Shown: piece by piece, positions 1-9,066 of the stretch
Layout of the letters: the number at the start of each line of letters is the position of its first letter
Position numbering within the stretch: position 1 is the stretch's first letter
NCBI GenBank assembly: GCA_934167665.1
Contig: CAKPLN010000001.1
Span: forward strand, 186,001 to 250,000
DNA: 64,000 nt
Reading direction: 5' to 3'
DNA from: an uncultured Bacilli bacterium
Lineage (GTDB): Bacteria > Bacillota_I > Bacilli_A > RF39 > UBA660
Notes under the pieces: model-generated
What the model saw: only the letters and a program-made list of their open reading frames with translations
Told to the model about the DNA's origin: nothing
Database searches by the model: none
Program-made: the position numbers and the translations under genes

Positions 1-708
1 GTTGTTTTAACTGGAATTCATACTGGTAACTACGGTGTTGATCTAGATACTAACTTTGCCTCTCTTTTACGTCAAATCGTAAAAATACCAGGTTTAATAC
101 GTCTTAGAATTTCTTCAATAGAAATAACTGAATTAACAGATGAGGTTTTATCAGTAATAAAAGAAAATCCTATTATAGTTGATCACCTTCATATACCTCT
201 TCAAGCGGGAAGTGATGAAATTTTAAAACTTATGAATAGAAAGTATAATCTAGAAAAATTCTTTGAAATAATTGCTAAAATAAGAAAAATACGTCCTAAT
301 ATATCTATAACTACAGATGTAATTGTAGGTTTCCCGGGCGAAACAGAAGAAATGTTTGAAGAAACAATCAAAACTTGTCAAAAACTAAAACTTTCTAAAA
401 TTCATGTTTTTCCATATAGTGAAAGACAAGGAACTAAGGCTATTGAACTGCCAAATCATGTTCCTAGTGAAGAGAAAAAACGTCGAGCTAGACGTCTACT
501 AGAAGTATCAAAAGAACTAGAAATGTCTTACTTCAATGAATACTTAAATAAAGAAGTTGAAGTCTTAATTGAAGAAAGTAAAGATGGTGCTTCTTTTGGC
601 CATACAGGCAATTATTTACACGTTAAAATAATGAAGGAGTTAGAGCATAATACTTTTGTTAAAGTTACAATAACTAAAATAGAATATCCATACTGCATAG
701 CAGAATAA
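1..708 (+). CDS. mtaB: tRNA t6A37 methylthiotransferase MtaB, 5' end missing
   Basis: The reading frame is open from base 1, so the N-terminal part (including the radical-SAM CxxxCxxC cysteines) lies outside the window. What remains is the later part of the radical-SAM barrel and the C-terminal TRAM domain. Visible landmarks are LTGIHTGNYG at the very start, RLRISSIEITELTDEVL, HLHIPLQAGSD and VGFPGETEEMFEET, all typical of the MiaB/MtaB/RimO methylthiotransferases; HTGNYG is the MtaB-type version. The family adds a methylthio group to t6A at position 37 of ANN-decoding tRNAs, using S-adenosylmethionine and two 4Fe-4S clusters. The gene ends 15 bases before recD2, whose ribosome site follows at once, so the two are probably co-transcribed. 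An internal ATG at 232 is not the start. Confidence 0.88.
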   Translation, partial: VVLTGIHTGNYGVDLDTNFASLLRQIVKIPGLIRLRISSIEITELTDEVLSVIKENPIIVDHLHIPLQAGSDEILKLMNRKYNLEKFFEIIAKIRKIRPNISITTDVIVGFPGETEEMFEETIKTCQKLKLSKIHVFPYSERQGTKAIELPNHVPSEEKKRRARRLLEVSKELEMSYFNEYLNKEVEVLIEESKDGASFGHTGNYLHVKIMKELEHNTFVKVTITKIEYPYCIAE

Positions 709-723
709 TATTAGGAGGAAAAG

Positions 724-2916
724 ATGGGAACATACATTAAGGGAAATTATCGTAAAAGTATCTATCAAAGCCAAGCTGGATATAATATTGGTATTTTTAA
801 AGTAATTGATACCAACGATGAGCGCCTAGCTGACTATATTGGTAGAACCATAACTTTTACTGGTTATTTTCATGAACTTAATGATATTGATACCTATCTT
901 TTTTTTGGTAAATTAGTAGAACATGAAAAATATGGGGAACAGTTTCAAGTAGATAGTTATGAACGTTGTCGTCCAGAAGAAAAAGATTCTATAATTGAAT
1001 TTTTAACAAGTGGCTTGTTTACTGGTATAGGTGAGAAAAAAGCTAAAAAGATAGTTGATGTTTTAGGTAAAGATACTTTAAAAATAATCATCGAAAATCC
1101 TGATAATCTTTTACTAATACCAACCATTACTAAGGCTAATATTGATACTCTACATAAAAAATTAAAAGAATATGAATCTTCCTATGAGACCATTCTATAT
1201 TTAGGGGAACTTGGTTTTTCAACTAAAGATTCTATGTTAATCTATAACTTTTATAAAAAAGAAACACAAGCTGTAATTAATAAAGATATTTATCAATTAA
1301 TATATGATATACTTGATATTAATTTTAAAAAAGTAGATACTGTAGCTCTAAAGATGAATATTGCAAAGAATGCTCTTATTAGAGTAAAAGCTGCTATCAT
1401 TTATATAATGAACGAGCTTAGTAATACTTATGGTCATAGTTACTACTATAAAGAAGAACTATTGCCATTACTACCTAAGGTTTTAACAATCCCTATAACA
1501 GAAGATGAGTGGCAGGAAGCCCTTAACAGTCTTTTAAATGACGTAAGAATTGTTTTAAAAGATGAAAAAATATATTTAGCTGAGATGTATGAAGCTGAAA
1601 CTCTTATTACTAAAAGAATTAGACTTTTAAATAGAAATGCTCCTCACATTGAAAAAGAGTTAGAAAGTAAGCTTAAAGATTTAGAATTATTTTATGGAAT
1701 AACTTATAATGCTGAGCAAAAGCAAGCTATCAAGGAAAGCTGTGAGAGAGATTTCCTAATTATAACAGGTGGCCCAGGTACTGGTAAAACCACTATCATG
1801 AAAGGTATAACAGAATTGTATCGACAACTAAATAAACTTTCGTATAGTGATCTTCAAGACCGTATAGCTCTTTTAGCACCAACCGGTCGTGCTGCCAAAC
1901 GTATGAGTGAATCTACCAATCTTAAATCCTCAACTATTCATAGATTTTTAAAATGGCAAAAAGAAACCAATAAATTTCAAGTAAATGAGTATAATAAAAG
2001 TAAAGTAGAATTAGTAATACTAGATGAAGCTAGTATGATTGATACTTATTTACTTGCCAGTTTATTAAAAGGAATCTCTGCTAACTGTAAAATAATCATG
2101 GTTGGTGATGATCATCAATTACCATCAGTTGGTCCTGGACAAATTCTTCACGATTTAATTTCTAGTGAAAAATTAGAAGTAGTTAAATTAAAAGAACTTT
2201 ATCGCCAAGGAAAAGACTCCAATATTACTTCTCTTGCCTATGATATTAGAGCGGGCTCTATTAATAGAGAAGTCTTTAATAAAGCTGCTGATTTAACTTT
2301 TATAAACTGTGAAGCTAGTGAAGTTATCCCTAATATAATTGAAATTTCCAATACCTATAAAGACATATCATATAAAAAATTTCAAATCTTAGCTCCTATG
2401 TATAAGACCATAGCCGGAATAGATGAAATAAATAATAAGCTTCAAAATATTTTTAATAAAAAATCTCCTACTAAAAAAGAATTAAAAATAGGTGAAGTGA
2501 CATTTAGAGAAGGAGACAAAGTAATTCAATTAACTAATATGCCTGATGAAAATGTATATAATGGTGATATTGGTATAATAGATGAAATATTAACATCACC
2601 CAAAAAAGAAATTTATATAGACTATGATGGTAATGTAGTAAAATATACGCCATCTAACTTTCAAAGTTTTCGTCTAGCTTATGCTATATCAATTCACAAA
2701 GCACAGGGAAGTGAATTTGATGTTGTTATAATGCCAATTATTAAAAATTATAATAAGATGTTATATCGTAAATTAGTATATACAGGTATAACTAGAAGTA
2801 AAAAATATTTGTATCTAATAGGTGACTTAACAGCCTTAGATATCGCCGTTTCTAATACTAATACAGATATTAGAAGAACATCTATTAAAGACTTTTTAAT
2901 TAACGGTATAAAATAA
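724..2916 (+). CDS. recD2: RecD2-type SF1 DNA helicase
   Basis: A 730-residue superfamily 1B helicase of the RecD2/YrrC type, which works without RecB and RecC in DNA repair and replication-fork maintenance. The long N-terminal region carries a helix-hairpin-helix element (GIGEKKAKKI, about residue 101) typical of RecD2 and absent from RecBCD RecD. The helicase core shows Walker A GGPGTGKTT (349-357), motif Ia PTGRAAKRM, Walker B with DEAS (434-437), a GDDHQLPSVGPG motif III and the C-terminal motif VI region YTGITRSKKYLYLIG near 687. Length fits the family. A GGAGG ribosome site lies 6 bases before the ATG. It follows mtaB closely; the next gene, a small membrane protein, starts 40 bases downstream. 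Confidence 0.93.
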   Translation: MGTYIKGNYRKSIYQSQAGYNIGIFKVIDTNDERLADYIGRTITFTGYFHELNDIDTYLFFGKLVEHEKYGEQFQVDSYERCRPEEKDSIIEFLTSGLFTGIGEKKAKKIVDVLGKDTLKIIIENPDNLLLIPTITKANIDTLHKKLKEYESSYETILYLGELGFSTKDSMLIYNFYKKETQAVINKDIYQLIYDILDINFKKVDTVALKMNIAKNALIRVKAAIIYIMNELSNTYGHSYYYKEELLPLLPKVLTIPITEDEWQEALNSLLNDVRIVLKDEKIYLAEMYEAETLITKRIRLLNRNAPHIEKELESKLKDLELFYGITYNAEQKQAIKESCERDFLIITGGPGTGKTTIMKGITELYRQLNKLSYSDLQDRIALLAPTGRAAKRMSESTNLKSSTIHRFLKWQKETNKFQVNEYNKSKVELVILDEASMIDTYLLASLLKGISANCKIIMVGDDHQLPSVGPGQILHDLISSEKLEVVKLKELYRQGKDSNITSLAYDIRAGSINREVFNKAADLTFINCEASEVIPNIIEISNTYKDISYKKFQILAPMYKTIAGIDEINNKLQNIFNKKSPTKKELKIGEVTFREGDKVIQLTNMPDENVYNGDIGIIDEILTSPKKEIYIDYDGNVVKYTPSNFQSFRLAYAISIHKAQGSEFDVVIMPIIKNYNKMLYRKLVYTGITRSKKYLYLIGDLTALDIAVSNTNTDIRRTSIKDFLINGIK

Positions 2917-2917
2917 A

Positions 2918-2953
2918 AAATATCATCGCATAATAGAAGTAGAGGTGATATTT
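2918..2953 (+). promoter_or_regulatory. Hairpin sequestering a ribosome binding site
   Basis: AAATATCATC (2918-2927), just after the recD2 stop, can pair with GGTGATATTT (2944-2953). The right arm contains GGTGAT, the ribosome site of the small gene at 2957. No T-run follows, so this does not look like a terminator. It is more likely to lower or condition translation of the small protein in the recD2 read-through transcript. Seen directly as an inverted repeat; the role is inferred. Confidence 0.45.
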
Positions 2954-2956
2954 GTA

Positions 2957-3124
2957 ATGAAAAATGGCATGATTAAAGGAATGATTGCTGCAGGTATACT
3001 AGGTGGCATGACAATAGCTGGATATATGTATATGAAGAAAAATCCTGAAGCAATGAAAAATATGAAAAAGATGATGGAAGATGCTGCTAAAGAAACTTGT
3101 GAATGCCTAGAAAAAGAAATTTAA
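2957..3124 (+). CDS. Small single-span membrane protein (55 aa), unknown
   Basis: An ATG with AGAGGTGAT upstream opens a 55-residue frame that ends just before a strong terminator. The protein has a hydrophobic N-terminal segment with small residues (GMIAAGILGGMTIAGYMYM, about 8-26), then a Lys/Met-rich helix (KKNPEAMKNMKKMMEDA) and a short acidic tail with two cysteines (TCECLEKE). This is the shape of small YtxH-like single-pass proteins with a cytoplasmic helix, but I cannot assign a family. The tight fit between RBS, frame and terminator makes it a real gene rather than chance. It is likely co-transcribed with recD2. Confidence 0.7.
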   Translation: MKNGMIKGMIAAGILGGMTIAGYMYMKKNPEAMKNMKKMMEDAAKETCECLEKEI

Positions 3125-3148
3125 ATTAGAGGAAACTCTAATTTTTTT
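3123..3148 (+). terminator. Intrinsic terminator after the small membrane protein
   Basis: A perfect 9-bp stem, AAATTAGAG / CTCTAATTT, closed by a GAAA loop and followed by a run of T. It ends the mtaB-recD2-small protein unit. Confidence 0.88.
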
Positions 3149-3274
3149 ATTTGTAAGTGATTTTTTAATTAATAACATTTTCTAATTTATCTTTTGTTAA
3201 AATTAGATTAACCCAGTATTGTTAAACTATAAAATGTTTGCTAAAATAATTAAGCAGATTGGAGGACTGATAAC

Positions 3275-4252
3275 ATGACAGAATTAGAAGAAAGACGAAA
3301 ACATCATGAATGTCAAATGGCTCTTCTAGAACTAGAAAAAAATGAACTTGATAGAGTAATAACTTCCTCAACAGTTCTTTTCTTTAAAGAAATTGAACCT
3401 ATTTTTGCTGAAGATGATATAGAAATAACCATAGAAAACGGTATAAATATAAATCAATTTCTTTATTTAATAAATGCCAATTACTATAAAGAAATAAGTA
3501 AAACGCTTACAAAAAGTAGGGAAACAATTATTAAAATGTTAATTTATCAAATTAGAAATTATTTATTACTATGTGATAAGAGAACATTTGATGAAAATGA
3601 TGCTAAAGCTGTATTAAAAAGTTGCTTTTTTCTTTCCAAAGATCTCCAAAAAGCAATAGGTGAAGAGTTTGCTAGATCGAGAGTAGATGAAGGAGCTAAT
3701 AAATATTTTTTTGGAATTATTAGAAAGAACTTAGAGCCTACTGAAGATGATTATTTTATCCAAAGACGCCTAGATGTTGGTGATAGAATAGAACATTTTG
3801 ATATTTCTAATCCTGAAAATATTGGAACCCTAATATGTTTAAGCATCATGGGTAGCAACATAGGCGACTTTCTAGATATAGATACGATTAGCTTTGCTTC
3901 CGATACCATATCTAGGATTCTAACAAGTCTTTCTACAAAATTTCGCAACGATATGTTAGAATATCACCATGATTATTCTAACTATGCCTTTGCCAGCTCA
4001 TATATAGAAGCTGCCTTTAACCTAATGGCGATAAACGGCATTTGTACCTTAGATAAACCTCATATTATAAGTGCCTTTAAACATTGGGACTATGTACCAT
4101 TTTCTCTAAAGTTAGACATGCTTGATTCAATATTTGAAGAGGAAAATTTAAGTTATGAACTTCATCCTTTTAGAATAAAAAAACCTGAGAATAAGTCTCC
4201 AACCACCAAAACCAAAATTATTAGTTTTAGAAGTAGAGAAAATAAAGATTAA
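3275..4252 (+). CDS. Hypothetical protein, 325 aa, all-alpha
   Basis: I do not recognise this protein. It starts at an ATG with GGAGG 9 bases upstream. No signal peptide or membrane segment is visible. The composition suggests a soluble, mostly helical protein: a charged N-terminal coil (TELEERRKHHECQMALLELEKNELD), then alternating amphipathic helices, with motifs such as YFFGIIRKNLEP and SYIEAAFNLMAINGI. The tail is basic and low in complexity (KKPENKSPTTKTKIISFRSRENKD). It is a single-gene unit, between the terminator at 3123-3148 and its own terminator at 4235-4277. No neighbour suggests a role. Confidence 0.75.
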   Translation: MTELEERRKHHECQMALLELEKNELDRVITSSTVLFFKEIEPIFAEDDIEITIENGININQFLYLINANYYKEISKTLTKSRETIIKMLIYQIRNYLLLCDKRTFDENDAKAVLKSCFFLSKDLQKAIGEEFARSRVDEGANKYFFGIIRKNLEPTEDDYFIQRRLDVGDRIEHFDISNPENIGTLICLSIMGSNIGDFLDIDTISFASDTISRILTSLSTKFRNDMLEYHHDYSNYAFASSYIEAAFNLMAINGICTLDKPHIISAFKHWDYVPFSLKLDMLDSIFEEENLSYELHPFRIKKPENKSPTTKTKIISFRSRENKD

Positions 4253-4277
4253 ATTATTAGTCTTTATTTTCTCTTTT
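4235..4277 (+). terminator. Long-stem terminator overlapping the 3' end of the 3275 gene
   Basis: AGAGAAAATAAAGA (4235-4248) and TCTTTATTTTCTCT (4261-4274) form a 14-bp perfect stem followed by TTTT. The left arm is made of the last codons and stop of the upstream gene. Confidence 0.8.
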
Positions 4278-4312
4278 ACACAGTAAAAATTGTAAAAAAA
4301 AGTAAAGTACGA

Positions 4313-4341
4313 TTGAAAAGAAAAGGTATTTTCGTTATAAT
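4313..4341 (+). promoter_or_regulatory. Sigma-A promoter of parE-parC
   Basis: TTGAAA at 4313-4318 and TATAAT at 4336-4341 with a 17-base spacer, 31 bases before the parE ATG. Close to the housekeeping consensus. Confidence 0.85.
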
Positions 4342-4371
4342 AACATATAGTTAGATATTAGGAGTGATAAG

Positions 4372-6282
4372 ATGGCAACATTAAAATATGACGACTCGTC
4401 TATTAAAATACTAGAAGGTCTTGACGCCGTTAGAAAGCGTCCAGGAATGTATATAGGATCAACCGATAAAAGAGGTTTACACCATCTAGTATGGGAAATA
4501 GTCGACAACTCGATAGATGAGGCTATCAATGGATTTGGTAATTATATTAAAATTACTATTCACAAGGACAAATCAGTAAGTGTAGAAGATCATGGTCGAG
4601 GTGTACCAACAGGTATGCATTCATCGGGTAAATCAACACCTGAGGTAATCTATACCGTCCTTCACGCTGGTGGAAAATTTGAAAGTGAAGGTTACCGTGT
4701 ATCCGGTGGGTTGCATGGTGTTGGTTCAAGTGTAGTAAATGCCTTATCAAAATGGATGGAAGTAACTATAAAAAGAGATAAAGTAGAAAGTTATATACGT
4801 TTTGAAAATGGTGGTCATGTAGCTGTTCCCCTAAAAAAGATTGGTACTACTAATAAAACCGGTACCACAGTTAGATTTTTACCAGATGATGAAATCTTTA
4901 CTACTACAAATTTTTCTTATACAACAATTTGTGAGAGGATGCAAGAAAGTGCCTTTCTTCTAAAAGGAATAACTATTGAAGTAGTAGATGAAGAAGATGA
5001 AAGAAGTGCTAAGTTCCATTACGAAAGAGGAATTGAAGAGTTTGTTGAAGATTTAAATAAAGGTAAAAATGTTCTTCATAAAGTACTAACAATGTCTGGT
5101 CAAAAAGAAAAGATGGATATTGAAATTTCCTTACAATATACTGATACATACAATGAAAATATTGTAAGTTTTGTCAACAACGTTAAAACAATTGATGGTG
5201 GTTCTCACGAAGTAGGATTTAAAACAGCTTTAACCAAGGTATTTAATGATTATGCTAAAAACAATAACTTCATTAAGGCCAAAGACAAATCTTTAGAGGG
5301 TAGCGATGTTCGTGAAGGTCTAACTGCAATCATCAGTTTAAAGATACCAGAAAATATTTTACAATTTGAAGGTCAAACAAAAGGAAAACTTGGAACACCT
5401 CAAGCTAGAGTTGCCGTAGAAGCTCTTGTCACAGAACAAATGCGTGTTTATTTAGAAGAGAATAAGGCCATTGCTACCGAAATAATTAATAAGAGTTTAA
5501 GAAGTAAAATAGCACGAGAAGCTGCTAGAAAAGCTCGTGAAGACGCCAGAAAAGGAACGGCTAAAAAGAAAGAAGAAAGATCCTTATCTGGAAAATTAGC
5601 TCCAGCTCAAAGTAAGGATAAAGATAAAAAAGAATTATTCCTAGTCGAGGGAGATTCAGCTGGTGGTTCAGCAAAACAGGGTAGGGATCGTAAATATCAA
5701 GCTATCCTACCTCTTCGTGGTAAAGTACTTAATACCGAAAAAACAAAAGAAGATGAAATACTTCGCAATGAAGAAATTAATACAATGATTTATACCATAG
5801 GTGCCGGTTATGGACAAAATTTTGATATAAAAGATTGTGAGTATTCTAAAGTAATTATCATGAGTGATGCTGATGAAGATGGTGGTCATATCCAATGCCT
5901 TCTTTTAACTTTCTTCTATCGTTACATGCGTCCTCTTATTGAAGATGGTAGACTATTTGTAGCCCTACCACCACTATTTAAAATTCAAAGTGGTAAAAAT
6001 ATTGAATATGCTTATACAGTAGATGAAATGAAAGAAAAATCAAAGGGTAAAAAATGTGAAATTCAAAGATATAAAGGTCTTGGTGAAATGAATGCTGATC
6101 AGCTATGTGAAACAACTATGAAACCAGGAAGTCGTACTTTAATTAGAGTAAATATTGAGGATGCTCAACTAGCTGAAAAAAGAGTATCAATCCTTATGGG
6201 AGACGATGTTCCTCCAAGAAAAGAATGGATTGAAGAAAACGTTGAGTTTTCACTAGAAGATAATTATAAAATTCAAGAATAA
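4372..6282 (+). CDS. parE: DNA topoisomerase IV subunit B (ParE)
   Basis: The ATPase subunit of topoisomerase IV, which decatenates daughter chromosomes; 636 residues is the ParE length. The GHKL ATPase domain shows EIVDNSIDEA, DHGRGVPTG and GGLHGVGSSVV. The TOPRIM domain shows EGDSAGGSAKQGRDR (catalytic Glu426) and the acidic triad D499/D501/D503 in DADEDGGHIQ. The C-terminal QRYKGLGEMNADQL and MGDDVPPRKEWIEENVEF match ParE of Bacillus rather than GyrB. Minor oddities are DADEDGGH where DADxDGAH is usual, and LCETTM where LWETTM is usual. The ATG has AGGAGTGAT upstream. parC follows 60 bases on, so the two form one operon. Confidence 0.92.
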   Translation: MATLKYDDSSIKILEGLDAVRKRPGMYIGSTDKRGLHHLVWEIVDNSIDEAINGFGNYIKITIHKDKSVSVEDHGRGVPTGMHSSGKSTPEVIYTVLHAGGKFESEGYRVSGGLHGVGSSVVNALSKWMEVTIKRDKVESYIRFENGGHVAVPLKKIGTTNKTGTTVRFLPDDEIFTTTNFSYTTICERMQESAFLLKGITIEVVDEEDERSAKFHYERGIEEFVEDLNKGKNVLHKVLTMSGQKEKMDIEISLQYTDTYNENIVSFVNNVKTIDGGSHEVGFKTALTKVFNDYAKNNNFIKAKDKSLEGSDVREGLTAIISLKIPENILQFEGQTKGKLGTPQARVAVEALVTEQMRVYLEENKAIATEIINKSLRSKIAREAARKAREDARKGTAKKKEERSLSGKLAPAQSKDKDKKELFLVEGDSAGGSAKQGRDRKYQAILPLRGKVLNTEKTKEDEILRNEEINTMIYTIGAGYGQNFDIKDCEYSKVIIMSDADEDGGHIQCLLLTFFYRYMRPLIEDGRLFVALPPLFKIQSGKNIEYAYTVDEMKEKSKGKKCEIQRYKGLGEMNADQLCETTMKPGSRTLIRVNIEDAQLAEKRVSILMGDDVPPRKEWIEENVEFSLEDNYKIQE

Positions 6283-6342
6283 AAACACTTTTTATTGCTT
6301 AGTTAAAAGTAAAAATATTAAAGATTAGAAAGTAGTGAAATT

Positions 6343-8955
6343 ATGGCGAAAAGTAAAACGCAAACAGAAGAAGTAATTGAAAAAATTTTTGATTATACTT
6401 TAGAGGACATAATGGGAGAACGTTTTGGTAGTTATTCTAAATATATAATCCAAGATCGTGCCATACCTGATGCTAGAGATGGTCTAAAACCTGTTCAACG
6501 TCGTATTCTATATTCAATGCATAAGGAAAAAAATACTTATGATAAAGGTTATAGAAAAAGTGCTAAAACTGTTGGAGATGTTATTGGTAATTACCATCCA
6601 CATGGTGATACTTCCATATATGATGCCATGGTCAGAATGTCTCAGCCATGGAAAACTAGACTACCATATATTGATATGCATGGAAATAATGGTTCAATTG
6701 ATGGTGATAGTCCGGCTGCTTATCGTTATACTGAGGCCCGTCTTTCTAAGATAAGCAATGAAATGCTTAGAGATATCGATAAAGATACGGTAGAGTTTTC
6801 TCCAAACTTCGATGACACAACTGTTGAGCCAACTGTTCTACCAGCTAGGTTTCCAGCTCTTTTAGTATACGGAGCTCAAGGAATTTCTGCTGGTTATGCC
6901 ACTAATATTCCACCGCATAATTTAACGGAAATAATAGATGCCACTATTCATAGAATTGATTACCCAAACTGTGAACTTGATACTTTAATGAAATTTGTAA
7001 AAGGACCCGACTTTCCAACTGGTGGAGTAGTAGAAGGACTTGAGGGTATAAGACAAGCTTATGAAACCGGCCGTGGTAAAATTATTGTTAAAAGTAAATA
7101 TCAAATTGAAGAATCGAAATCAGTAACTTCAATCGTCATAACTGAAATACCATTCGAAGTAAACAAAGCCTTAATGGTAAAAAAGATTGATGAAATAAGA
7201 ATTGATAAAAAAATAGATGGTATTGTTGAAGTAAGAGATGAATCAGCTGCTGATGTTCGTGTAGTAATAGACGTTAAGAAAAATGCCAATATTGATTTAA
7301 TCATTAACTATTTATTAAAAAATACAGATATGCAAATTGCCTACAACTTTAATGTTGTCGCAATTGTTAATAGAAGGCCTAAACTTCTAGGTTTAGCTGC
7401 TGCTCTAGATGCTTTTATAGCTCATCAAAGACAAGTTGTAAAAAGAAGAACAGAGTTCGATTTAAAGCATGCTAAAGCTAGATATCATATTGTTGAAGGT
7501 TTAATTAAATGTATTTCTATTCTAGATGAAGTTATTAAAGTAATAAGAGCCAGTAAAAATAAAACTGATGCTAAAGATAACTTAGTAAAAGAATTTGACT
7601 TTACGGAAATACAAGCTGAGGCTATCGTAACATTGCAACTATATAGATTAACTAATACTGATGTAGTGGCTTTAGAAAATGAAAAAGCTTCTCTTGAAAA
7701 AATAATCAATGGCCTAACAGCTATTCTTGGTAATGAGGAAATTTTAAAATCAGTTATGAAAAAAGATCTTCAAGATGTCAAGAAAGAATATGATACGCCA
7801 CGTATTACTGAAATAAGAAATGAAATAACAGAAATAAAAATAGATACTATGGCCATGATTCCTAAAGAAGATGTCGTTGTTATGGTAACTAAAGATGGTT
7901 ATATCAAGAGAACATCTTTCCGTAGTTATACAGCTTCAAATCCAGAAGATATAACTATAAAAGAAAATGATTATATTTTAGGAATCTATGAAATGAACAC
8001 TACTGATACAATTCTTTTATTTACAAGCGCTGGTAACTATCTTCACATTCCAGTTCATACTATACCAGATTTAAAGTGGAAAGATATGCCAAAGCACGTT
8101 AGTAATTTAATTGAATTAGCTCAAGATGAGACTGTTGTCTCAGCTCTTCCTGCTTATAATTTTGATTCAAACAGTAATGTTATAATTGCAACTCGTAACG
8201 GTATGATAAAACGTAGTAAGTTAAAAGACTTTAAACTACAACGCTACTCTAAAGCTACTAGTTGTATAAAACTAAAAGATGATGATGCCGTAATTAGTGC
8301 TTTTATAGAAAAGCAAAATTATCTATTCTTAACAACCGATTCCGGTTATGGCTTATCTTTTAAAACTGATGAAGTACCACTTGTTGGCGTTAAAGCAGCC
8401 GGTGTTAAAGCTATAAAATTAAAAGATGATAATTTAATTTCAATTAATAATTATGATCCATCTACAGATGAATATATCTCAGTTATTACTGATAAATCCA
8501 CTGGTAAAAGAGTTAGACTAAGTGAATTCGAAATCTCATCTAGAGCTCGTAGAGGCCTACAAGTTATAAGAGAAGTTAAAACTAATCCATATCACATAAT
8601 TAAAACATTTATAACAGACTCTAAAAATTATGTTGGGCTAAAGGGTGAAGATATAACTACTATTAAATTAACCGAATTACCTATAAGTGATCGTTATTCT
8701 ATTGGTAGTCAAATATCTAAACAAAAACTAATTGATGCTTATCTAGTTGCTGCCTTAGTTAGAAGTACCAAAGAACAAGTAAATATCCAATCATCTGATA
8801 ATACCAATAGTATAGATAATGATAACTTAAATAAGCAAGTAGACGATAATGCATCTGAAAAGTTTGCTTTCAAAGAATCAACACCTAAAAGAGAAAGAGT
8901 ATCATTAAAAGAAATTGATGATCGTCTAATGACTATTGATGATTTTCTAAACTAA
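6343..8955 (+). CDS. parC: DNA topoisomerase IV subunit A (ParC)
   Basis: The breakage-reunion subunit that partners ParE; 870 residues. The winged-helix core shows IIQDRAIPDARDGLKPVQRR and the active-site tyrosine Tyr129 in AYRYTEARLS. The C-terminal beta-pinwheel has EMNTTDTILLFTSAGNYL-type blades. The GyrA box is degenerate (SRARRGLQ), which favours ParC over GyrA, as does DARDGLKPVQ. At the sites that correspond to the quinolone-determining residues the protein has Thr90 and Asp94 (HPHGDTSIYDAM) rather than Ser and Glu. The last 60 residues are Asn/Asp-rich and look like a disordered tail. A terminator follows at 8974-9003. Confidence 0.92.
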   Translation: MAKSKTQTEEVIEKIFDYTLEDIMGERFGSYSKYIIQDRAIPDARDGLKPVQRRILYSMHKEKNTYDKGYRKSAKTVGDVIGNYHPHGDTSIYDAMVRMSQPWKTRLPYIDMHGNNGSIDGDSPAAYRYTEARLSKISNEMLRDIDKDTVEFSPNFDDTTVEPTVLPARFPALLVYGAQGISAGYATNIPPHNLTEIIDATIHRIDYPNCELDTLMKFVKGPDFPTGGVVEGLEGIRQAYETGRGKIIVKSKYQIEESKSVTSIVITEIPFEVNKALMVKKIDEIRIDKKIDGIVEVRDESAADVRVVIDVKKNANIDLIINYLLKNTDMQIAYNFNVVAIVNRRPKLLGLAAALDAFIAHQRQVVKRRTEFDLKHAKARYHIVEGLIKCISILDEVIKVIRASKNKTDAKDNLVKEFDFTEIQAEAIVTLQLYRLTNTDVVALENEKASLEKIINGLTAILGNEEILKSVMKKDLQDVKKEYDTPRITEIRNEITEIKIDTMAMIPKEDVVVMVTKDGYIKRTSFRSYTASNPEDITIKENDYILGIYEMNTTDTILLFTSAGNYLHIPVHTIPDLKWKDMPKHVSNLIELAQDETVVSALPAYNFDSNSNVIIATRNGMIKRSKLKDFKLQRYSKATSCIKLKDDDAVISAFIEKQNYLFLTTDSGYGLSFKTDEVPLVGVKAAGVKAIKLKDDNLISINNYDPSTDEYISVITDKSTGKRVRLSEFEISSRARRGLQVIREVKTNPYHIIKTFITDSKNYVGLKGEDITTIKLTELPISDRYSIGSQISKQKLIDAYLVAALVRSTKEQVNIQSSDNTNSIDNDNLNKQVDDNASEKFAFKESTPKRERVSLKEIDDRLMTIDDFLN

Positions 8956-8973
8956 TTATAGATATTAAAAAAG

Positions 8974-9003
8974 ACTATTTTGTATAATACAAAGTAGTTT
9001 TTT
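8974..9003 (+). terminator. Terminator of parE-parC
   Basis: ACTATTTTGTA (8974-8984) pairs with TACAAAGTAGT (8988-8998) with one G-U pair, followed by six T. Confidence 0.82.
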
Positions 9004-9066
9004 CATATTTTTCTTGCAAATAACATAAAAAGTGGTAAGGTATATATCAAATATTTGGAGGGGAAT

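Noticed and set aside
4372..8955. Gyrase subunits GyrB/GyrA instead of ParE/ParC
   Set aside because: DARDGLKPVQ, the degenerate GyrA box and the ParE-type C-terminus point to topoisomerase IV.
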